From Megascapheus bottae (Eukaryota; Chordata; Mammalia; Rodentia; Geomyidae), in NCBI GenBank assembly GCA_024803745.1, contig JANJXV010000004.1, forward strand, positions 48,129,358 to 48,193,357: a DNA stretch of 64,000 nucleotides, written 5' to 3'. Under the pieces are notes generated by a model. The model did not search any database and had not been told where the DNA came from. It worked only from the letters and a program-made list of their open reading frames with translations. The number at the start of each line of letters is the position of its first letter. Within the stretch, counting starts at the first letter, position 1. Shown piece by piece: positions 35,353 through 47,830 of the stretch. A program made the translations under genes and the position numbers.

Positions 35353-35569
35353 GGGCGGGGACCATGGAGCAGTGGTAGAATGCTTGCCTACCATGCATGA
35401 AGTCCTGGGTTCAATTCCCTGGTAGTACCACATACATAGAAAAAGCTAGAAGTGGTGCTATGGCTCTAGAAAATGCCAGAAATGGTGCTGTGGCTCAAGT
35501 GGTAGAGCACTAGCCTTGAAAAAGTCCAAGGACAGTGCTCAGGCCCAAGCCCCATGGCAAAAAAAAAAG
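35353..35569 (+). mobile_element. ID-headed SINE with internal tail duplication
   Basis: The segment around GGTGCTATGGCTC/GGTGCTGTGGCTC occurs twice, lengthening the copy. Confidence 0.82.
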
Positions 35570-35834
35570 TATCCTTAGGGGAAACAAAGATTTTTTGAGA
35601 TGTACTAAATAATTTTCTTGTCATGAAATCATAATTGACTGTAAATCTGTCTCATAGCCTGCATTGATGATAGATGTGGGTATGAGAACCAAATGTATTT
35701 GAGAATAAACTATAAACTACTTTTTGGAAAAAGGATAATTCTTTTTTTTCAGTTGAATACTGGGCTTTTTATTTGATCTCTTTACTGTTGGTTCAATGAG
35801 TTATCTTTTTAAACCATCTACCAGAGAGTATGTT

Positions 35835-35953
35835 CTTTTTTTAATTGTATTTGTTGGGATAATGTGTAGAGGAGTTACAGTTATATTCATCTGGTAGTGG
35901 GTACATTACTTCTCAAACCTTGATAGCCCTTCTTGTGTTTTTGTTCCTCTTTT
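35835..35953 (-). mobile_element. LINE-1 3' terminal fragment
   Basis: Minus-oriented tail (GAGGAGTTACAGTTATATTC ...) with no ORF2. Confidence 0.65.
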
Positions 35954-36174
35954 TACATATTAATAGTTTTCAAAGTACAAACCTTGCTGGACCTTTGTGG
36001 TATTGACCATGCCAAATTAGGTCAAAGGTTCCACTTGATATATAGAGAATTGAGAAATATGGAGAAGCACAGGACAGTTGGTGAAATGTACATGCTTGAC
36101 ACAGATGGTTATGAGAAGGCCTGAGTCTTTAGAAGGAAAGCTTAACATACATATTTATTTATCTGTTTATTTAT

Positions 36175-36350
36175 TTATTTTGTGGGTCTTGGGGCTTGAA
36201 CTCAGCCTGGGTGCTGTGAGCTCAAGGCTACTGCCCTACCTCTGGACTGAGCGCTGTCCCTGAGATCTTCAACTCCAGACTACTACCACCCTACCCTTGA
36301 GCCAAGCCCCATTTCCCATTTTCTAGAGCTTAACCAATTTTTTAAAACCA
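36175..36350 (-). mobile_element. partial SINE, minus
   Basis: Tail half with a repeated segment (CTGAGATCTTCAACTC). Head lost. Confidence 0.6.
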
Positions 36351-36369
36351 GTGGGAACAAAGCTATGAC

Positions 36370-36700
36370 TTATGGGCTGAATCCTGTCCTTTCAAAATGT
36401 GTGTTGATGTCCTAGTCTCTAGCTTCAAAGTCTGATTGTATTTGGAGATAAGGTAATTAAATTATAATGAAGTCATTATTGGACCTGATCCAACAGACTT
36501 GGAGGTTAGAGAAGAGGCACCTAGGGAAAGAACAGCAAGTGCCAACACAGGAAGATTCCCATCTAGAATGAAGAAGAGAGGGTTCAGAAGAAACTGAATT
36601 CATCAACACCTGAAATTAAGGCTGTACCATTTAGCATCATACAAAAATAAATTTCCACTGTTTAAGTTAACCCATCTGTGGTTGTTTGTTATGCATCTTT
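36370..36700 (+). mobile_element. MaLR-type LTR
   Basis: Signature phrases: TATGGGCTGAATCCTGTCC, GATTGTATTTGGAGATAAGG, AATAAATTTCCACTGTTTAA and TGTGGTTGTTTGTTATG. Old copy, about 330 bp, truncated at both ends. Confidence 0.65.
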
Positions 36701-36702
36701 TT

Positions 36703-36820
36703 AAAATTTTTTAATACTTTTTATTGTAATTAATAGAAGGCTTACATTATATTTGCCAGATAGAAGGTGCATTAATTCACATACATTGATACCCTTTCTC
36801 ATGTCTTGGTCCACATCTTT
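36703..36820 (-). mobile_element. LINE-1 3' terminal fragment
   Basis: Minus-oriented tail starting with a T-rich run and TTATTGTAATTAATAGAAGG. A short CATCTTT repeat on each side may be a duplication. Confidence 0.7.
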
Positions 36821-37029
36821 AAAAAAAACTCATATGGAGGGATTCTATAGTGGATAAAAAAGAATAGCAAATAAAAATCCAAAAGAAAATAAGTGGACAG
36901 AGGTAAAACATGTTTTGGCCTTAGGCTCAGACTCTTTTCTGGGAATGATTCAGCCTTAGGCCCCAAAAATGATTGCAAAAATATGGAATAAACGGCATAG
37001 GTAGATGTGGTGGCAGGATGAAAAATATC

Positions 37030-37345
37030 ATCAAAGGATATCTTTGTCAAGTAGGGCATGACTTACACCCCAGACATGATGAATTTAAGGCTCTAGATGC
37101 AAAAGTTTATCTTCAGTTATGAGAGTCAGGCCTAAACTCAATTGAACATATCCTTCCTTATCAGAGAGGCAGTGACGATTTAGAGACAGGTATGGAAGGA
37201 AGATTGAGAAGGGGTCAGATGTGGTCTCAACCCTGGCACACTGGAGTCAACAGAAGCTGGAAAAGACAAGGGGAGAATTTTGTTGTTTGAAATCACCAAA
37301 TTTGTGGTATTTTTTTTCTCAGCAGACACAGAGAATGTATACAGG
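37030..37345 (+). mobile_element. possible MaLR-type LTR remnant
   Basis: The end (TTTGAAATCACCAAATTTGT, TGTGGTA) resembles the 3' part of the copy at 36370-36700. The rest is poorly matched. Confidence 0.4.
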
Positions 37346-38868
37346 CAGACTGAACTTCAATATCTAGAAGAAATTTTTTCCTTTACTACACAGTGAACAA
37401 AAGTAAAGATGTTTTTATGTTATCTTGGAGACAACGATGATTTGGTAGTTGAATAATTAGAGATTTTTCAATTTACAACTAATGCCTTGAGAAATTTTCT
37501 GATTTTTCTGCTTAACCGTAATCTACAGTTTGGCCTGAACCTCCAATATAGTAAAAAAAATCATTAAATTAGTTTAAACTTTTTATCATTTATACAAACT
37601 TATTTCATATCTTTACATATTTAGGTAAAATTATTGAATCAGAGAGTGAACACATATTCAGAAAGGACATACCACTAGTTTTCATGTAGTTTCCTAAGTC
37701 ATTAAATTTTTAATTGCTTTTCCTAAGATTGAAACAACTTTCAGAATGAAATTGCTTCTTTAAAATATAGTAGAAACACAGTGTTCTAGATTGTGATATA
37801 TTGCAATGTATTAAAATCTAATGGATTTTTCTAATAAAAATCTGTAATATTTCTATGATTGATCACTGCTTCTGAAATTGATAAATGCATTGTTTGTCTA
37901 AAATCTTGTTTTTTTCATCACACTTATTCCGGCAGGTGGGGAGATTTGGGTATTGTTTGTTGTTAATAGAAGGATGAATTAGTTTTGCAGCAAGAGTTGG
38001 CGTTCTATAAAAAATCCATTCATGAAATAATTACTTGCTGGAGTATTTCCATCATTATAGCTTTGAAAGAGAGACACATCTGTGCTCATTGCCTTATGAG
38101 ACATTCATCTTTTAGGCAATGACACACATTGGAATAGGTACAAAAATAGGAGATGAAAAGATGCAGCAGTTTGATTTGTGCCTGGGATTTTAACCCTGGA
38201 GGCAGGATAGAATCAGTCCTATGAGAACATCATTTAAAGCCCTAATAATCACTGAGAGTCTTGGCACATTATCTTCTATCAATAATAGCTTACATGTGGC
38301 TTATATGGTAGGGAAAGCAACATGAAACTTAGAAGTCCTTGCTTATTTGGATCCACTGTGCTGAAATGCCCTTTCTTTCTTCTTCATCCCTGACAAAGTA
38401 AATCTTTCCCTCTTTTTGTTCTCCAAGAGGCCCTTAGGAACTTAAGGTTGCCCTTGTAGTTGATTTTATTCATTTATTTCACCAAAATTTCTTCCCAGAG
38501 TAGTCATAAATTTATGTTTTTTAAAATCATTTTCTTTCTTCTGAGTTTCATCTTTTATCCATTTTTAATTTCTTGGTTCTCTTTCTTCTAAAATGGACTT
38601 GTTAGTAGCTCTTTCTGCAAATGGCTAGTACTAATACAATGATCATAGTCCTTATTTGTATACACTCAAGTTCCCCAGAACAGCTAGGTCTAAAAATCAC
38701 AGTTCAAAGTATTGGTGAATACGTTAAACATTGCTGGTCGAAGTACAAGTAAGGTTAAACCATTTTAAAAGACAATTGGACATTTCCAACTGATATGAAC
38801 ATAATATCATCTACTTAAATGATTTCATTCCCAATGGAAATGCATATATATGCTGATAAGCTGATTAA
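37345..38868. other. intergenic DNA
   Basis: AT-rich, unique-looking; nothing recognised. Confidence 0.5.
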
Positions 38869-39260
38869 TAGCCTTCCAAATGTGTCCACCCCGCAATCCT
38901 TGGAGCATGTGAATATTATCTGATATCAGAAAAGAGATTGTGCAGGTGCAATTAAGGATATTTTTACTAGGGGAATTTTCAATGCTTCCCTGAATGGTTT
39001 CAGGGTAGTCACAAGGGTCCTTGTAATAGGGCTGCAGAAGGGAGTCCAGTCTGACAAAAAGCATTTCAATAACTGAACAACTCATAGCAGAGTGATAGCC
39101 TATAGCAATGAATGTCAAGAGTCTCTAAAAGCTGAGAAGGTCAAACAGTGTATATTCCCTGCACTGGAGAAGAAACAAGCTCTACTAATGCTCTTATTTT
39201 TGCAACTATGAGCTTTATTTCAGACTCTGACCTCCAAAACTATGAACATCAGGGTTTTAT
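38868..39260 (+). mobile_element. MaLR-type LTR
   Basis: Contains AAATGTGTCCACCCCGCAAT, GTGCAGGTGCAATTAAGGAT and TCACAAGGGTCCTTGTAATA, typical of MLT1-like elements. Confidence 0.6.
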
Positions 39261-39639
39261 TTGTTTTCAAGAGCACTATTTTAGACAGTGAAAACACCCA
39301 GTGATTGTGGAACTGCCAAAACCACTGTAAAACTGTGTGAATGAATGAAAACAAATGTCGATATTTCACTCTTATTTTGATGGGTAAGTGGGCATGGTAC
39401 CATTATTTTCTTTTCCCAGTAGTTAGAGGCTTAGGCTTATCAATCTTTTCTCATCCATTATCTCTGAACACTGTGTCTCATTCTTTTCAAATTCTTTCCT
39501 TTGGTATTTTTTAATGGTATTTTAATTTTTGTAATAGTTTCTATTTCTTCTGCTGCTTCCTGAATAGATAGTTTTTAAACTTCCCTACAAAGGTAGGGTA
39601 TTTTTATTGTCAGTAGGGTTTGTTGTTGTTGTTGTTGTT

Positions 39640-39858
39640 TTTGTTTTGGTAATAGGGCCTCAAGGCTCACTTGACTTGCTTGTTTGGCTAGCAATTAACA
39701 CCAGAGCTATGCTTGCTTCCAGTCCTGCTTTTCACCTGCTATTTTGGAGATAGAGTCTCACACATATTTCTGCCTAGGCTAGTTTTGAACTTTGACTGTC
39801 TGACTCTTAGCCTTTTGAATAGCAAGCATTACCGGCATAAGCCACCAGCATGTAGCAA
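39640..39858 (-). mobile_element. 7SL/B1-headed SINE, minus
   Basis: Starts beside a (GTT)n run and ends CGGCATAAGCCACCAGCATG. Confidence 0.65.
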
Positions 39859-39859
39859 A

Positions 39860-41955
39860 AGGGTAATCTTAATGATTAATTACAAAACCACCTGGCACAA
39901 CCAATGGAATGCTTCAGCACCCAGAAGCCAATCCCTGTGACTTCCTTTTTACCAAAAGGTAACCATTGTTCCTTTAATATTTCCATTAGCAGAATCTATT
40001 GACCAGTTGAAAGATATACTGCAATACATCCTCTTAATTTTGCAAATATCCTGATTGAATTTTATTCCTCAAAAGCATTTGCACTGAATCTTAGTGAGAG
40101 CTCCCGATCAAGAGGGTTTTGGGGCCAGAAAATGAGAAATCAATCGATAGGGTTATTCTGAATAAAATATATTGAAATGTTTATGCTACCTGAAGTATCA
40201 TAGAGAAACCTCTTGGTACAATTAATACACATTACCAAAATGAATAATAGGAAATTAAAACAGGTGTTCTGAGGGGGTGTTGGGTATGAGCAAGAAGAAG
40301 GAAGGAGAATGGAGAGGGCAAATGAGGACAAATCAGTTAAAGTGGTTTGTTTTAATTCATGAAAAATACACAATTATTTTAAAAGTGGGAGAGGGAGGTA
40401 GGGATGATGGAATATTTTGATCATGGGTACATTGTGTGTATGTACAGAAATGTTACAATAGGTGAATCCCACTCTTGTATGACCAGTATGTGCTAATAAA
40501 AATTGATAAAATTATGTGTATTAATGATAGAATTGAATATCGGCACTTATTTTGCTTTGATATTCAAAAGATTTATTGCAAGATCTTTGAATTTCAATGC
40601 TCTGATGCAAAATTGACTAATGAGTTTTGTTACGCATTTTATAATAGGAGGAATTTGTCCTTCCTTACAATTTAATTATTTTTAGTGTTTTTTTCATGAT
40701 TCTTCATTGATTTCATTATTATGTGCCTATGTGTACCATTTTTGTAAAAATCAGAACAAAACAAAAATGGAACTGGAGGTGTGTCACAAGGAATAGAGCT
40801 TTAGCCTTGACTAAAACCTGAATATGAGGCTGGGAGTTTGGCCTAGTGGTTAAAGTGCTTGCCTAGCATGCATGAAGACCCTGGTTCAATTCCTCGATAC
40901 CACATACGTAGAAAAAAAAGCCAGAAATGGTGCTGAGGCTCAAGTGGTAGAGCTCTAGCCTTGAGAAAGTCCAAGGACAGTGCTCAGGCCCTGAGCTCAA
41001 GCCCAGGACTGGCAAAAAAAAAAAAAAAACCTGAATATGAGACCCTGAGTTTAAGCCCCAGTACTGGTACTTAACAACTTACCCTCCACCAAAACATCAG
41101 TGTGCACTTTTTAGGACTCCTAGTGTTACCAAAATCTTTGCTTGAGTCTCTTTTGTTAAATCTCTATCCATTGCCTCTCCAGCTAACTTTCTGCTCTATT
41201 TTTGCTCTTTTCTTGGACTCTCTTTATGCATTGGTGGGTTTTTCTCTGCATTCTTTGTGTATTGTCTTGTGATTTACTCTACTATCCTTCCTTTTTGTGT
41301 GCCTATGCTTCATTCTCTATAAATTTTTCCCATCCACATTATAGGTGGCTGTTTTTTTTCCATCTGTAACTAATTTACTGTAGACACATAAAATGAGATA
41401 GTTATTTCAAGTGTTTGTGCTTTTGAATGTTAACAGTTCTCTTTGATTTTTTTCTTAAGGTTTTTAGATATCTGTCAATGTTTCTTTTGGATACATGGTC
41501 TCACTATGTAGTTCACACCAAATAAAACTTGCTATGCTTACATATTCCAGGCTATATCATGTTCCCATTGACTGAGCTTCCAGAGTGATTGAATTGCACA
41601 TATGTAGCACCACATCTAACTGTCACTCACTATTTTTAATTATTGCATTTATTTTGTGTATATTAGTCTTTTTTCTAATGACAATCATTTCCTGTTTTCT
41701 ATCTCCTTTTCTTTTTTTTGTACAGTTGTGCTATGTTGTTGATAACAAGTAGTTATCTTATTTTTTATATACACTTCCTATTTCAAACACAATATGGAGA
41801 AAGAGGTATATGAAGATAATATCCTCCATCAAAGAATTCATATTTTCCTTTTATAGATGGAAATGAAATTCCAGATCACCTTATTTCAATCAAAGCTTGA
41901 TTTAGTTGTACCTAACACTTCCCTTTTCTGATTAACACTTTTTTATTTCAGTTAT
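39860..41955. other. intergenic DNA around the SINE at 40828
   Basis: Apart from the SINE, a faint minus-oriented B1-like piece lies at about 41470-41635. Otherwise nothing recognised. Confidence 0.45.
40828..41025 (+). mobile_element. ID-headed SINE with perfect 15-bp duplication
   Basis: Flanked by AAAACCTGAATATGA at 40813-40827 and 41026-41040. It split an older SINE tail, whose halves are 40780-40827 and 41041-41075. Confidence 0.93.
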
Positions 41956-42137
41956 AGGTCTTCAGCTCAAGGCTACCACCCTAACCCTTGAGCCATAGAG
42001 CCCTTCTGGTTTTCTAGTGGTTAATTGGAGACAAGAGTCTCATTAACTTTAGTGCCTGGGCTGGCCTTGAAATGTGATCCTCAGAACTCAGCCTCCTGAG
42101 TAGCTAAGCTTATAGAGGTGAGCCACCATGCTTAGCT
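41955..42137 (-). mobile_element. 7SL/B1-headed SINE, minus
   Basis: Shows GTGGTTAATTGGAGACAAGA and GAGGTGAGCCACCATGC. Confidence 0.75.
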
Positions 42138-42944
42138 TAACTCTCATTTCTAAGGGTATTCTTTGTGGTTTCCAAAGAAAAACTCATCATTTACCTTGCA
42201 ATATGTCCTGGGTAGTGTAAGGATTCCCCACAAAAAGCTCTATAGGAATGGGGAAATTATGGCATGGGGAAATTACAGTTTGGGGCCAACGGCTGAATCA
42301 GTCCCAGAAAAGAGTTTGAGCCTAAGGCCCGAGAAAAGAATAGGAGGAACGAAGCATGACCATATAACCCCAAATTTCTGCTCTGTTAACTCTGCTAGCT
42401 TGTTTACACATACACATCACCTGCCTGTTGTCTTTGATTTTAAATCCCTGCTGAATGGTAGACTGGCCCTCCCTGCTACTATCTGACTACTATCTGTAGG
42501 CCCTGAGCGGGTAATACAGACACTTCTAGCTATTTTAAGTGAGTGCTGGTGTTTATGGAATTTTGGGATACTTCAGCAGGTAGTAACTTCTCATATCTGT
42601 TATCCTTGGCACTAGGAATTGGTTCAAAATGGATATACTCAGAGATACAGTTCAGTTAGATCACATAAGCTAGACATAGATGAACAAAATTTGCAAGGTT
42701 CCCTTCATATGTGAAATCTAAATTAAAAGAAAACAAACAAGCACTTTGAAACAGGACTCCTTTGAATGGCGAAGGGAATCAGAGATAGGGAGGAGTGGAG
42801 ACATACAAGAATAAAGAGGCAGAAGGAATGAATCTGCTCAAAGAATACTATATATGTGCAAAAATGTCATAATGAACCCTTTTAATTAGCAAAATCAATG
42901 TGCATTAATTTTTAAAAAATGAATGAAAACCTACACTAAGATCC

Positions 42945-45900
42945 TGATTTTCTTTTTCTGTCTTTTTCATGGTCAGGGTAATGTATACAGGGGTTACAGT
43001 TACATTCACCAGGCAATAGGTGCATTACTTCTCACAAACTGATATCCCTTTTTATGTTTTGGTACCCTATTTCCCTCTACCAACTCCCTTCCAATCATCT
43101 TGTTTCCCTCTTCCCTTTCTTATTTCAAATAAACAAATAAACATATGTACAATCTACCAGGTAACAAAGTCAGATACAGTAAGTATATGAGATTAACCAA
43201 AGGGCAACAAAGGAGAAGAGAAATAACATAGTACATTAAGAACAACAATCACTCAAGATAAAGCTCTTGTTTCCATATCCTAGAGATCCTTTCACTTAGT
43301 CTCATCCGATATGAGTTTATGTATCTAGGTTTTGTGCTACTGTAATCCTCTACTAGGAGAGTCCTAGGTGTGTACTAATGATCACAAATGTGGGAAACCA
43401 TTGAGTTCCTTTGGGTCTGGCTTACTTCACTTAATATGATTTTTTCCAAGTCTTTCCATCTCTTTACAATTGGGGTAATGTTATTCTTTCTGATGGTAGC
43501 ATAGAATTTGATTGTGTATAAATACATTTCTTGATCCATCATTTACCAAAGGGCATCTGGGTTGGTTCCATATCTTTGCTGTGGTAAATAATGCTGCAAT
43601 GAACATCGCTATGCTAGTGGCTTTAGTATGTCCTTGTTTCTGGCTTTTGGGTAAATGCCAAGGAGTGTGACTGTTGGGTCATAGGGGAGCTCTATGTTTA
43701 GTCTTTTGAGCAATCACCATACTGCTTTCCATAGTGGTTGAATGAGTTTGCACTCTCACCAACAGTGTAGAAGCGATCCCTCCTGGCCACATCCCCACCA
43801 GCATCTGTTGTTATTAGATTTCTTGATCATGACTATTCTAACTGGAGTGAGATGGAATCTCAAAGTTGTTTTGATTTGCATTCCTTTTATGGCCAGAGAT
43901 GTCGAGCATTTCTTCATGTGTCTATAGGCCATTCTTAGTTCTTCTTCAGAGAAGTCTCTCTTTAAGTCTTTGGCTCATCTTTTAATGGGATGGTTGTTTC
44001 TTTGAAGATTTGTTTTGGAGAGATTCAATATTTTGAGCCATTGATATATTTTAGATATGATGCCTTTGTCTGTTGTATAGTTAGTGAAGATCTTCTCCCA
44101 CTCTGTGGGCTTTCTATGTAACTTTCTAGCTATGTCCTTTGCCATACAGAAGCTCTACAGTTTAATACAGTCCCATTTTTCTAAACTTCCTTTAAATTGT
44201 TGTGGTTCTGGGTCTTTATTAAGAAAGTTTCAACCTGTGCCAAGGAGACCTAGTATATCTTTTATTCCTTCTTGTAAAGCTTTCAGGGTATCTGCTTTTA
44301 CCTCAAGATCTTTGATCCATTTGGATCACCCCTGGTGCTACAGGGTGATACAGAAGCATCAACTTTAGTTTTCTGCAACTGCTTAACCAATTCTGCCAGC
44401 ACCACATGTTGAAGAGGCTGTCTTTCTCCCATTCTATTTTTCTTTGCCTCTATTATTAAACATTAGGTGGCCATAGGTCTGAGGGTTGATTTCTGGTCTT
44501 GAGTTCTATTCCATTGGTCCTCAGACCTCTTCTTATGCCAGTACCATGATGTTTTGGTTACAAAACTCTGTAATAGAGTCTAAAATTTGGTATTGATATT
44601 CTTTAAGAGCTGTTCTTTCTGCTAAGGTTGGTTTTTGCTATATGGGGTCTATTATTATTCCATATTAAATTTTGGATTGCTTCTTCTATTTCCTTAAAGA
44701 ATGACATTGGGATATTGATGGGTATTGCATTGAATTTGTAGATAACCCCTGGCAGTATTGCCATTTTTACTAGGTTGATTCTTACAATTAGGAGCATGGG
44801 AGATTTTTCCACTTCCTCAGTTCTGCTTCAGTTTCCTTTTTCAGGATTTTAATGTTTTCATAATAACGGTCCTTTATATTCTTAATTCCTATGTACTTAA
44901 TTTTTTTGAGCCTATTGGAAAAGGAGTTGCTTTCCTGATTTCTGCCTCACTCCTCTCGTTGTTGGCATACAGGAAAAGCTGTTGATTTTTGAGGGTTAAT
45001 TTTATACCTTGTTACTTTGTCAAAGTTTCAAAACAGCTCAAGCAATTTGGGAGTAGAGTCTACAGGGTTCTTTAAGTACAGAATCATGTCATCTTCCTTC
45101 TTTATGCTTGCTTCTTGCCTTATTGCTCTGGCGAGGAATTTTAATACTATATTAAAGTGAAATGCAGAGAGTGGGCATCCTTGTCTGGTTCCTGATTTTA
45201 GGGGAAATGGCTTTAGCTTTTCACCATTAAATATAATGCTAGCTGTAGATTTGTCATACACAGTCCAGAGTTTTTAGCATAAAGGGATGTTGGATCTTGT
45301 TAAATGCCTTTTCTGCGTCTATTGACACAATCATGTGATTCTTGTTCTTGATCCTGTTGATGTGTTGAATTATATTAATTGATTTGCATATGTTGAACCA
45401 GTTTTGCATCCCTGTGATGAATCCTTTTTGATCATAGTGTATAATAGTTTTGATGAGTTGCTGAAGATAGTTGGCCAGTATTTTGCTGAGAAGTATTGCA
45501 TCAATGCTCATCAAAGAAATGGGTTTATAGTTTGCTTTCTTTGATGAGTCCTTGTCTGGTTTTGGGATAAGGGTTATGCTGGCTTCATAGAATGAGTTTG
45601 GCAAAGGGCCTTCGCTTTCAATTTCATTGAAGAGCTTTAGGAGTACTAGTGTGAGCTCTGCTTTGACGGCCTTATAGAATTCAGCTGTGAATCCACGAGA
45701 TCCTGGTCCTTTCTTGTATGGGAGGTCTCTTATTGCCATTCCTGTTTCAATACTAGAAATAGGTCTGTTTAGTTGATTTAGGTCTTCTTGGTTTAGTTTG
45801 GGTATGTTAATATTGGCCAGATATTCATCCATCTCTTCTAGATTCTCAAATTTGTTGCAATAAAGATTTGAAAAGTTTTCTGTTATGATTCTCTGGATCT

Positions 45901-45990
45901 TGGTAATTTCTGTTATCTGTGATTTTGTTTATCTTGGTGTGCTCCCCTTTTTTAATTTTTTTTTCCATTTTCTTAAGTGCCTTGGGGTGG
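42945..45990 (-). mobile_element. 5'-truncated LINE-1 with broken ORF2
   Basis: About 3 kb, with the 3' end at the left (poly-T and the common 3' tail near 42960). Minus-strand ORF2 fragments show reverse-transcriptase and C-terminal blocks (for example DKIQHP-like near 45270 and the RT finger/palm region at 45254-45832), interrupted by stops and frame changes. The right boundary near 45990 is approximate. Confidence 0.88.
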
Positions 45991-47020
45991 CTGGAGCATG
46001 GCCTAGTATTGAAAAGCATCTCCAAAAGCTAAGCAGCTCTGTAGTTTGCATTTCCTCCCACAGATGCTCATTTACAAATTCAAGTCTGCCTCTTTAATCC
46101 CCAAATAGCTTCAAGGAGTTTTAAGGAAAACATGTCTTTCCAGCAATAATGGTTTGTCCTTAGTGTGACCTTTGATAAGATCTGGGTATGGCAATCCCCT
46201 GCAATTCCCAATTTTTTTTCTAGTGCTTCTATTTTATTATTTAAAAAATGTGTTCTTTTTATGAAGTCACTATGAAGACTTCTGTGAAGCCTCTCATCTA
46301 CATTAATTTTAAAGATAGTTATCTCATAGTGTCTACACAATAATTATATCAGTTATAGTTCTTGGCATCTATAATTATGATGTTTACTGATAGTTTTGAA
46401 AAACAATGAGTTGTCAGCTCAGACACAACACTTACATTTAATTACCTACTAACTTTACACAATATGCTTACAATTTGGAGACTGTATTTTCCCATCTTTT
46501 AAAAATGGAAATATGGTAAGCATTACTTCTATAGTTTTCTGCCAATATAGTCTTAAAGCCCACTCTTCAGTATGAATGGCAAGGAATCCTTCTCTTCTAA
46601 CAGAAAATTAGCTAACATATAAATATCCTGTTTCATAGTTATGTAGAAGTTGGTATATTGGAACTATTTGTAAGCACATTGGCTCATTCTCATCTCATTT
46701 GAACAGGCAGGACTCCAGTCGTATTGAGAGAAAAACCTAGGGATTTCTGCTTTCATCAATGGGAAGGGTTAAATCTCAGACTGAAATACACTGCTTACCA
46801 TAAAACTACCTCTTAAATTTCACAAGGGAACTCCACACTGCTTAGACATAATTAAAAAATGGGAATCTGGTTGGTAAGCCAATACCTTACATGAGTACAT
46901 GAAAGTGTTTGCTAATACTTGAAGACTTGGGTTCATATAATTTAGAAATCTCCATACCAATATAAGATTGTCTTTATGGTCAGTTGATTTAAGGAGAAAG
47001 TTTCTCAGTGGAAAGATTAA
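45990..47020. other. intergenic DNA
   Basis: No recognised element or gene. An 86-codon minus ORF at 46080-46340 has no family features. Confidence 0.45.
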
Positions 47021-47021
47021 G

Positions 47022-47125
47022 AAAAATGAGAAAGGGTATCAATATCTGCGAAGTAATGTACCTTCTATCTGAGGAATATAATGTAACCCTTCTATTAATT
47101 ACAATAAAAAAATATATGAAAAAAT
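47022..47125 (+). mobile_element. very short LINE-1 3' tail insertion
   Basis: About 100 bp ending ATTACAATAAAAAAATATAT, with AAAGATTAAGAAAA on the left and AAAGATTAGGAGAAAA on the right as a likely duplication. Confidence 0.7.
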
Positions 47126-47244
47126 AAAGATTAGGAGAAAACAAGGTCTTTTCTCTAGCAAAGTCATGACAAAATTACTGAGTCTTTGGTGAAGCTGTAG
47201 GTTGGGTATGAATAATGTATTTCTTAAACCAGGATATAGTAGAG

Positions 47245-47830
47245 CTATCAGCACAACCATGTTTACTGCAGTACTATTCACTATGGTATGGAATCATCCC
47301 AGATGCCCCTCAATGGCTGAATGGATCAAGAAAATGTGAACATACACACAATGCCATTTTGCTCAACTATTAGAATTATGTTGTACTATTTTTAAAGAAA
47401 TGGGAAGACCTGGGAAAAAGTATGTTAAGTGCTATCAGGCCTAGAAAAACAAGGGATTATGTGATCTCTTATATATGGATACTAAAATTATGTTATAAAC
47501 TTTAAGTAAGTACTTTGGATGATATACAAGTGTGTATGAATGTGTTAACTGAAATACGGTAGATTCAAGGGAGAACACAAATAGTGCAATTCCTTGAATG
47601 AAGACATCATTCAACAAAATAAACACCAGAATCAGATACTTGAAAAAGGTAGGAAAGCGTCAGGGAATAAAAAATAGAAGAATGAAGAAGAGAAAAGGAG
47701 AAGGATGTAATCAAGAATTCAATGTATGTCCTACAAAAATTAAGAAAAAATGAGGGAAGGGATGGGTAAAGAAGGGAAGGAAGGGTATTTTGAAAGGGGT
47801 GACATTGATCAAGATATATTATATTTATAA
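47245..47830 (+). mobile_element. older LINE-1 fragment (ORF2 C-terminus and 3' UTR)
   Basis: Resembles the C-terminal coding segment (GTTTACTGCAGTACTATTC, CCAGATGCCCCTCAATGG) with many changes. No usable frame. Confidence 0.7.
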
